A DNA stretch of 64,000 nt from Solanum dulcamara. Lineage: Eukaryota; Streptophyta; Magnoliopsida; Solanales; Solanaceae. Shown piece after piece: positions 55,970 through 64,000 of the stretch. The position numbers and the translations under genes were made by a program. The notes under the pieces are model-generated. The model searched no databases, was not told the origin of the DNA, and was given only the letters and a program-made list of their open reading frames with translations. The stretch is taken from assembly GCF_947179165.1 (NCBI RefSeq), contig NC_077245.1, positions 50,411,286 to 50,475,285 of the forward strand, given 5' to 3'. Every line of letters starts with the position of its first letter. Positions within the stretch are counted from its first letter, which is position 1.

Positions 55970-56433
55970 ATATGAAAGATCTTATTAATATTGATGATAT
56001 TTTTTTATCCCATCCCCCCGAGTTTGATATAAATTTGGATATATAAATTGATAATGAGATTTTAGAAATATGCTATGGTAATTTTGAGGAAGAAATATAT
56101 GAAGAAATAAAAGAGTAATTTAGATGATACACACCAACTAGTTTTTCTACCAAAACTCCAAGAAGAATTAGATGATACACCAATTAGTTCGGCTACGAAA
56201 CTCAAACTCAGATTTACCCTCATTCAGGATCTAACCTTCCCCCTATATCTCCTACAAGGAGTATAGGACCAATATAGAATATTCTAAAACTATAGTTGTG
56301 TGGCATTATTCATTTACATCGAACAAAAAACTCATGCAATTTTTAGTAAAGGTAAAAAGTGATTTAGGCATGGAACTAGTAAATCTGCAAGTGGGAAGAA
56401 GGGGTTAAATAGACATTTATCAAAATGTTGGTC
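55970..56433 (+). pseudogene. hAT-type transposase N-terminal relic (BED finger)
   Basis: A plus-strand frame near 56320-56431 reads as the end of a BED zinc finger: KTHAIFSKGKK, one stop, then FRHGTSKSASGKKGLN and RHLSKCW. The first Cys pair is not evident. Upstream A/T-rich sequence from about 55970 contains an acidic stretch typical of hAT N-termini. The relic ends at 56433, where the terminus of element D begins. The hAT call rests on the GTS...GLNRHLSKC pattern and is moderate. Confidence 0.5.
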
Positions 56434-56930
56434 TGTCAGAATCCAAGAACTCGATTTATGATGGAACCTAAGAAAATCCACAGTTAGGTAAGCCAATCGA
56501 TATCCCAAAACAATAAGTAACGAGCATATTGAGAAGAAACCACAAAATAATGAAAACATAAATAACATAACAGGGAAATAAAGAGCTGAAAGAAGGAACA
56601 ACAAAAATATATTGTAAGACCCAGGAACTTGGAAAGGAGGGAATACAGAGTTCCAGATGGAAATCACTAAAAATTTTGCACTAGATGATGTTTATGAGGC
56701 CCATCACGGGCCGCACTCAACACCACAGCCCACAGAAAGGAGTTGCAAAAGTGCCAAGAAACAAAGGAAAGATCAGGAGAGGACCACGATCGGGTTCATA
56801 ACATGGTAATGTTCACAAACCGTTAAGTGGTCTATGAAACTAGACCCTCAGAACCAAGGAATCAAGTCAGCTTCACGAGGCCACCATGACTGCCACAAAC
56901 TATGGTCTCTTTCCCATTTCCATTCTGGCA
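56434..56930 (-). mobile_element. Element D, 3' LTR remnant
   Basis: The boundary at 56434 (TGTCAGAATCCAAGA on plus) resembles the D 5' LTR end at 60688 (TGTCATTCCCCAAGA), and both share AAGC.AATCGATA.CC further in. A segment near 56690-56720 (GAGGCCCATCACGGGCC) recalls the subrepeats of other gypsy LTRs. It is shorter than the 5' LTR, so it has internal deletions. The inner border is uncertain by 100 bp or more. Confidence 0.5.
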
Positions 56931-58640
56931 ACTCTATGTTCTAAGCTACACCACAAGGCCTTTGATACTCAACTTTAAATTGTTGGAAATTAGGTCACTT
57001 GGAAACGAACTCTGTTATATCTCTCCTTGTGTAATTCCACTAATAGACTTCTTTCAAGTCATGGTGCATCTTTGTAGAGCATGGATGAATTAAATATCAG
57101 GAGCTAAGATCCTCCGCCATAATTTTTTCTCAGAGACCATCGATGCTTGATAAATATAATCTTCCTTGATATCTCAACACCCATCACATTCTACTTATAG
57201 GCGTCTTCTTTCAATTGGAGGAGAATAAAATCTTGGACTTGCCTTTCCTTCACTTCTACCACGAGTGAAGACTCAAACCCATTTTTAACAATCGTACCAC
57301 CTTCACTACAGTCAATTATTTTAACTCCCAAACATGCAAATATATGCACTTCTTTAGCCAACTCCTTTCCTTCCTTAACATGAGCGGTGCTTCACATAGA
57401 TTACCTTCTAAGAGCATCAGCAACAACATTAGCTTTATCAGAGTGGTAAGGAATGCTTATCTGATAGTCCTTGAGTAATTCCAGCAATATCCTCTGCCTC
57501 ATGTTCAACTCTTTCTGACTAAACACATACTGCAAAATATTGTGATCAGTAAACATATCAACATACACACCATAGAAATAATGAAGCCAAATCTTGAGAG
57601 AGAATACAACACTGCCAACCCAAGGTCATGAGTCAGGTAGTTTCTCTCATGGATCTTAAGCTGCCTAGAACCATATGCAATAGTCTTACCCTTCTGCATC
57701 AATACACAACCCAAACCAACTTTAGACGCGACACAATAGATAATGAAACCATATGTTCCCTTGGGTTGGAATAATACTAGAGCGAAGTCAACCTTATTTT
57801 CAGCTGTTGAAAACCTTTCTCACAAGCATCAGACTATTGAAATTAAGCCTTTTTCTAAGTTAGCTTAGTCAAGGGTGATGATACATATGAGAATCATTTT
57901 AAAAACCTTCTGTAATAACCAGCCAAACCTAAGAAACTTCTTATTTAAGTTGAGAATGTGGGTCTGGGACAGTTCTTTACTACCTCATTATTCTGTGAAT
58001 CAACTAGAATACCTTCATCTAATATAACATGGCCTAAGAATGACACTGAAGCAATCTAGAATTCACACTTTGAAAAATTTAGCATACAACTCCCTATCCT
58101 TGAGAGTTTAAAGAACAATTCTAAGATGGTTGGAATGCTCCTTCTTATTTTTGGCGTAGACCAAACACAATTACAAAATTTTCCTTGTTTTGTTTGAATA
58201 CTCGATTCATCAAATCCATAAATGTTGTAGGAGTGTTAGTTAAAGAAAAAGGCATAACAAAAAACTCAAAATGGCCATATTTGGTTTGGAAAGTCGTCTT
58301 TGGAATGTCACATTCTCTCACTTTGAACTGACGATGGCCTAATCTAAGATCTATCTTTGAGAAATAAGTGGCACTCTAAATTTGGTCAAATAAATCATCT
58401 ATTCTAGGAAGAGGATACTTATTCTTAATGGTGACCTTGTTTAACTAATTATAGTCAATACACATTCTGAGGGAACAATCTTTCTTTTGCGTGAATAGGA
58501 TAGAGGCGCCATAATGTGAGACATTCAGCCTAAAGAATCCCTTATTTAAGAGATCTTTCAACTCTTTCAACTATTCGAGAGCCATTCTATATGGAGGAAT
58601 AAAGATAGGCATAGTATTAGGTAAAACATCAATCCCAAAG
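56931..58640 (-). pseudogene. Element D pol relic: RT, RNase H, integrase start
   Basis: On the minus strand, RT sequence runs from about 58640 to 57800 with scattered stops. RNase H is clear at 57714-57505 ([19 protein letters not shown], then [13 protein letters not shown]). The integrase zinc-finger neighbourhood lies near 57080-56960 (HDLKEVY...TEFVSK). The catalytic core and C-terminus of integrase are missing, replaced by the LTR remnant. The order matches Ty3/gypsy (RT-RNase H-integrase). Confidence 0.7.
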
Positions 58641-58641
58641 T

Positions 58642-59194
58642 TTATCTCCCTATCGGGAGCGACTCTAGGTAGACCAACATGAAAGACTTTAGGAAACTCA
58701 TTGAAAACAGAACCAACTTAAGGGATGGACCCTTCACACTATCATCTCTACCTCGAACTATATGGTAGATACACCCCTTGGAGATTAACTTTCTAGCCCA
58801 AAGGTATGACATGAATCGACCCTTAGGTAATGTTGGACTACCTTTCCACTCTAAGACAATTTCATTTAGAAACTTAAACTTGAAAATTTGAGTTCTACAA
58901 TCAACCGAGGCATAGAAAGGCGTAAAGCCGGTCCATGCCAAGAATAAAATCAAAATCAACCATGTTTAACTCAACAAAAGTAGCTATGGTATCTTTGTGA
59001 TAAGTAGAACCAGGACAATCTCTATAGACCCTCTCAGCTAGAATAGACTCACCAAAAGGAGTAAAAACACAGAAAGGCTCAAGAAGACAATCAAGAAGAA
59101 TCTCAAACTTATTGGCCACATTTGGGGTCATAAAAGACAAGGTGGCATCAATATCAAGCACTACATAGATATCAGAAGAAAAGACTGGAAGCAT
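58642..59194 (-). pseudogene. Element D aspartic protease and RT-entry region
   Basis: 59194-58901 encodes a retropepsin-like region (VLDIDATLSFMTPNVA ... VDFDFILGMDRL). An overlapping frame from 58959 continues into the linker before RT (ARKLISKGCIYHIVRGRDD). A +/-1 frame change separates the two. The usual active-site triad region is altered: the sequence reads LDIDATLSF where related elements have a D-x-G-A type loop. Activity is unlikely. Confidence 0.65.
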
Positions 59195-59339
59195 ACCAAT
59201 GACAATATCTTGCTAGTTCTCTTGATCCTGGTGACTAGACATAGCATACAGACGGATTGAAACTCCGCATATATCTGAAGCAGTATCTCTCTAATTACCT
59301 CGACCTGGTGGTACCACACTAAAAGAGTAGGCTCTATCG

Positions 59340-60471
59340 CCCTACTCTCTTTGGAAATGACCCACCTCACCACACTTATAGCAACTATTGGTTCCCTCTC
59401 TAGACTCTCCTAAATGGAGTTTACCACACTTCCCACAAGGTAGCTTTCCTTTCAAAATTGAGCCATACTTCCTTGGGATAGGGAACACTTAGCTCTAAAA
59501 TTTTGGTTACTTTGTGATTTATGATCATACCTGTATTGGGTGTCGGTGCACTTGTTGATGATGGAACATAGCCAAAAGACCTCTTTTGGAAGAAGGAACT
59601 ATTTCCCTTACTTTGTTTTTGATCATTCTCATGCCCAACTGATTTGGCTTTCTTGCTCAGATACTCTTCACTATCTTTCTTCTAATCATCCTCCACCTTC
59701 CTTGCATAAACCATTAGCCTAGAAATATCCATGTTCAAAATCAACAATGATGTCTTGAACTTCTTCTTCATGTGCTTTCCCAACTAGAGATAAATTTTCA
59801 CATCTTAGCTCTCGCATCAGGAACCATCTCCAGTGCATATCTAAACAACTGAATGAACTTAAGGTTGTACTCCTTCACTGTCATCCCCTCTTGCTTTAGA
59901 TTTAGAAAATCTTAAACTTTAGCTTCCCTCAATACTCTGGAAACAAGTGATCGAGGAATACACCCTCCAACTCATCCTAAATAGTAGGCCCAGCATCGTC
60001 TCCATGACTCTCCTCCCGTTATTTGTACCAAACATTCGCCACATCCTTGAGTTGATAAGAAATAAGATCAACTCCCTCAAACTCACTAGCATGTAGAGCC
60101 TTCAGAATCTTCCACATCTCATCAATAATGTTTTGAGGTTCCTCCTCAAATTTAGACCCTGTAAAGATCGGCGGACTCATCCTTAAAAAATATTCGATCC
60201 TCAAAGCGGTAAACGACTCTTGAAAATTAGATCCAAGAGAGGGTGAACTCTGGCTACCATTTTGGGAAGCTACTAACTAAGTCATAATAGCAATAACTCC
60301 TCTATAATCTGCCTTTAAAGTAGGAGCGGATTCAGTAGTAGGCATTTGGGAAACCTCAGCAGATCATGTAGGTCATTCCCTAGTTCTCACCCCTAACTAT
60401 GAGGGAATACCGAACTGTTGACCCTCAGTGTTGGCGGTGTTTCTCTAACTGATGGTATATTTTGGAGGCAT
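59340..60471 (-). pseudogene. Element D gag relic with zinc knuckles
   Basis: An ATG at 60471-60469 begins MPPKYTIS and is soon interrupted by stops. The conserved Gag block lies at 60204-60019 (FLRMSPPIFTGSKFEEEPQ ... AYQLKDVANVWYK-like). Near the C-terminus, two zinc knuckles are recognisable at about 59440-59345 (PCGKCGKLHLGES and CYKCGEVGHFQRE). In the second, the last Cys position is a stop codon. Gag would package the element RNA; this copy cannot. Confidence 0.75.
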
Positions 60472-60670
60472 TATCTACAAAAGCGTAATGCATGAATTAT
60501 GAAGGAACTTTTACAGAGTTAAACTCTATCTCATGCAGTGAGAATGTGAAAAAGTAAAATAATTCCTAATATCGTGTAGCCTCCTGATTATAAGTATGAT
60601 ATGTGACACACCTATAAGCAAGACTCTACTAGACACGACTTCATAGACACCCAAGAACTCTTTAACTCTG

Positions 60671-60683
60671 TGCTCTGATACTA
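60671..60683 (-). other. Primer-binding site of element D
   Basis: The minus strand reads TAGTATCAGAGCA, one base off the initiator tRNA-Met site. It lies five bases from the LTR end at 60688. A leader of about 200 bp separates it from gag. Confidence 0.75.
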
Positions 60684-60687
60684 GGTT

Positions 60688-61690
60688 TGTCATTCCCCAA
60701 GAGTATACCCTAGGCATGGCCGGAGCTCAAAAACCATTATTAGTTTCCAAGTGAATCGATTAATCATTCAGCGAAAGACTCAATTTGATAATGAAGAGAC
60801 ATTCAAGTAGTCTAAGCAATCGATACCCAATGACAAAGTAGTTTTAAATACAAAATTTAAAATAAATCAACTCAATCTCATAAATAATAGTTTGCAAAAA
60901 CAGACTCAAAAATTGATATCAACTCCAATCTACTTAGTCTATGTCTATGAAGCCTCTATCACCTACCAAGAAGGTGTCGATACAAGCCTATAGATACTAC
61001 AAAAGAAATTACTCATGAGCAATGAATGAAATAACTATGATTTCTTTGAAAGCAAAGAGGTCTCACTACTATCAGGAAGGAAATGAATCTTCAACGGACT
61101 GTGTGTTGATGATCTCTAGCACCTATGTCTGCATTATAAAATGATACAAGTCAAAAGGCATCAACACATGGAATGTACGAGTATGTAAAATAGCTGAAAG
61201 GAAATATGATCAGATAACTCAACTCTGAAGGTAGCTCAAATAAACTCAAGATGATATGCAAGTTTATAAATAAACAATGCATTGAAATTAGACTAAGTAA
61301 TATGCAATTCAGTAAAAATCATGGCATTTACTATCAAGGAATTTCTCTAACCGACAAGCATCACATATGAGGTAGTGATAATACAACATTTTGCAATGTC
61401 ATTGCCGCAGCCATCCAATACCTTGCTAGGGTGAGGGACGATCAACCTCATTTGATCCATAACCAATCAAAGTCCTCATTTTGGGACTACCAAGGCATAG
61501 ACTCTATCTTATACTAGCTACGTAGTTTATGGGGTTTGAGTTATTATTTACTCTTACCCAAATATGTGCCCAACACTACTTCCAAAGGAATCAATATTCT
61601 CATATGCTGAATATCATTATAATTAAATCATCTAATATAATCTCATTGGAGTCTCATCACGCTCAACCTCATCTAAGCATCAGCTCTTTC
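60688..61690 (-). mobile_element. Element D, 5' LTR (truncated by LINE copy 2)
   Basis: The LTR terminus on the minus strand is GGGAATGACA at 60688. The sequence runs right to about 61690, where LINE 5' UTR-like sequence takes over, so the start of the LTR is not visible. It carries no coding sequence. The exact junction with the LINE is uncertain by about 50 bp. Confidence 0.6.
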
Positions 61691-64000
61691 ATATGAAACA
61701 AACAAACATTCCTTGACATCATCTCCAATGGCTAAATCAAAAACTTTATAGTATTGTTCATCATCTTTGGCTTGTTGGAATGGCTTCAACACCGCCAGTG
61801 AAGCTCTCTAGGCCACCGGATCTAAAAATAAATATAGTTCGTCAAGCATCATCCTCTAATCCATTTAATAATACTTCGAATCTGCAAATATATACTGAAA
61901 ATACAGTAGCATTTTCAAGTAAAGCTGGATTGACTCAACTACATTCGACCAGGCAAGACTCCATTGTTATAATTGAAACTTCTCAAAGATGTTCACTGCT
62001 GAAGAGTTGCGCATAGCTGAAGAAATAATTTCACTACAAAAATCTGGACTGATTCGTGTTAAACCATCTATGGGAGATGAATCTCTATTGAAAGTGTCAC
62101 ATATAGTCAAAAAATCAGACCAAATTACCCAGCCAATTGAGAGCAATCACTAGGAAACACCTGAGATGCGCCTCCAAATTCAAGCAACTTCCGGTGAGAT
62201 TCAAATATGGAAACCACAGGGGATTGTTCTATAGGTCAATACGAATCAATGGGTGTATTTTCAGCTAATTCCATCAGAGGAATCATCGGCGGTGAAGAAG
62301 CCGGTGGCGGCGGCGGAGCTCCGGTGACCCAAATTGAACAAAAGGTATGCCAAAATGTTCCTCACGTGGATGTGCTTCTCCCAAGCACTAAGCATTACTT
62401 CAAATCACTTCCAATGGTTTCAAATATCCTCTAGACCTCTGACAACTGTAAAAGCCAAGAACATGCAGGTTCAGCAGCCCAATTTTTGAAAGAATTGAAT
62501 TTGCAGGGCCAAGTAAAGCACCAAATGCATGGAACAAAAGCGTGTGATCAACATGATCATGATTCACTTCAAATTCAATGCATCCAAGGGAATGACAAAT
62601 AATTTAATAGTAATTCGTCAACGAAAACTCGAGGTAAGCTTTCTAAGTCTACTAACTCTGCTCAAGTTGATTATCTTCATCATATTAGCAATAATGTTGA
62701 TTTTCAATTGTCTGATAAGGCAAGTGAACAAAATATTGTTAGTACAACTTCCATTATGCAGCACCAGGGAAGTGGTTCTATTGACAGACTTGAGGTTATA
62801 CAATTAAACTTGAGCACTCATGATAATACTAGAAATATGTAGCAGGATAGTGTTCAACATACTCTAGTGATTGACCACGGTAACTAGGGGAAGAACCAGC
62901 CTTAGAGAATGCCTAATTTGGGTAATTTTTAGGGAACTAGCACTATGAAATCTGGAAACCAATCTAAAGAGGCTAATTTGAACCAACAAGCTATCCATAA
63001 GTATTATATTCCTAATAACAATCCTTTGAAAATCTCCAATAACTTTGAGCCCTTCAATCCCAACAATCATAAAAAAGCTAATACTAGCTATCATGAAATT
63101 ATAAGCAAACTAGGTTCCAAAAATCCTAACCAAACCAAATAACTTATCCAAATCTCCCTAATCCTCCAAATCCTTTAGTACCTCATGCTCTAGTGACCAA
63201 ATTAAGAGCTCAAGAGGTTGTCCAACATGCTCTTATAGATATAAGTTCCCCCAATATCACTACTAAGTGAGGTTACCCTGCTGTAGTTTTCAGAAAAGAG
63301 GATTTTATGGTCAAACTAGCTGCAAGGTTAAATACACTCTTACTGGGAAGTTTACCAATACTATGCCTAAAATGGAGGTCATCAAGAAGGAATTTATCCT
63401 TCAAACTGAATTGAGAGGAGGGGTGAAGCTCACCCACTTTAATTCTAGACACTGATATATTTATCTTGACAATGAATTTGATCACTCAACAGTGTGGTCA
63501 AAAGGGAAAATGTTCATAGCAGGTCAACTTATGAGACTACAAAGTTGGACTCCCATATTCAAACCTAAAGTGGAAACTCCTTTGGTCCCTACATGGGCTA
63601 TCTTACCTGAACTACCTTGGCATTGTTATTGTCTAGAAGTAGTAACCCCCCTACTATCTCTTATTGGTAAGGTTTAATTCTTGGATTTGGCTACTTACAA
63701 GAAAATAAGGGATAGAATAGCTAAAGTCAAGATTCAAATTGATCTCACCAAGAAAAGATCTCAGCATATTTGGATAGGATTTGATGAAGATGAGAATGGT
63801 GAAGGCAAGTGGCAACCCATTTAGTATGAAGGAGTGCCAAAGTACTGTGAATACAGTAAACGTCATGGCCATATCACTAGTGTTTGTACTGTGAAGAGAA
63901 GAGATAAGGAAAACAAAAAAAGAAAAGAATAGGAGGAGGCTGAGAAGACCAAAAATAAAGCAAACAATGGAAGGGCTAAGGAGTTGCAGAGTCAGGAAGT
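61690..64000 (+). mobile_element. Second LINE copy (5' part), cut by the window end
   Basis: The segment is collinear with the 5' part of the LINE at 32358-42690: a related short 5' UTR, the ORF1 start and ORF1 through the zinc knuckle. It is on the opposite strand and much more decayed. ORF2 would lie beyond the window. Confidence 0.8.
61780..64000 (+). pseudogene. LINE ORF1 relic, copy 2
   Basis: The start codon is kept (MASTPPVKLSRPP). The N-terminal region is readable to about 62015, followed by frame changes. The DUF4283 block is clear at 63267-63870 (KYTLTGKFTNTMPKMEVIKKE-like, ILPELPWHCYCLEV). The zinc knuckle near 63850-63895 reads YCEYSKRHGHITSVC, with Ser in place of the second Cys, so metal binding would be lost. 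At least five stops interrupt the protein. It shows that copy 1's ATA at 42573-42575 was once an ATG. Confidence 0.8.

Noticed and set aside
56332..56667. 111-codon minus-strand hydrophobic frame that looks membrane-like
   Set aside because: It spans the hAT relic and the D LTR boundary, so it is a chance frame across two elements.

Overview
This window looks like a repeat-filled intergenic block from a large plant genome, most likely Solanaceae. The evidence is the style of its Ty3/gypsy LTRs (starting TGTTACA... or TGTAA..., ending ...GGGTCGTGACA), primer-binding sites of the initiator-tRNA-Met type (TGGTATCAGAGC), long noncoding LTRs, and an RNase H-bearing L1-type LINE. I see no intact host gene, no tRNA gene and no bacterial features. 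Nearly everything is transposable element, mostly decayed and nested. The organism call rests on pattern recognition, not a database search.

Layout. 1-1432: end of an LTR, primer site and gag relic of gypsy element B (+), cut by the LTR of element A1. 1433-8660: A1 (-), a 3.29 kb LTR plus an internal domain of about 4 kb. 8660-9192: exon-like leader cassette. 9193-12225: truncated LTR A2 of the same family (+). 12226-13225: unassigned. 13226-19673: a 3.4 kb LTR of another family (E), split by a 3077 bp solo LTR (16210-19286) with a perfect 5 bp target duplication. 19674-21516: unassigned, with a patchwork of locally copied fragments. 21517-54375: gypsy element C (-), LTRs at both ends, nearly matching target duplication, pol at 23.6-26.6 kb and gag at 51.9-52.3 kb. 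Between those pieces sits a 25 kb nest: an A-family element (-, 26600-45148), split by a 10.3 kb LINE (32358-42690), plus another A-family element (+, 45149-51935). 54376-56433: unassigned DNA, a foldback MITE and a hAT transposase relic. 56434-61690: gypsy element D (-), degenerate gag-protease-RT-RNase H-integrase. About 61700-64000: a second LINE copy (+), cut by the window end.

The most interesting component is the A family. Three copies (A1; A5/A3; A4) share one plan: long LTRs (about 3.3 kb), tRNA-Met primer site where kept, noncoding leader, an internal copy of the polypurine tract, an antisense 5S rRNA-like segment, only the C-terminal end of integrase, the 3' polypurine tract, LTR. 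No copy has gag, protease or RT. This is the design of a large non-autonomous derivative (LARD-like) that must be mobilised in trans. Its LTRs carry G-box palindromes at a 23-24 bp period just upstream of a TATA box.

The LINE at 32358-42690 has an 8 bp target duplication at both ends and is unusually long. ORF1 is about 1170 codons, ORF2 overlaps it by ATGA, and a 2.5 kb 3' region carries an unbroken 362-codon reading frame with 56-residue repeats. ORF1 and ORF2 carry several stops and frameshifts, so this copy is not autonomous.
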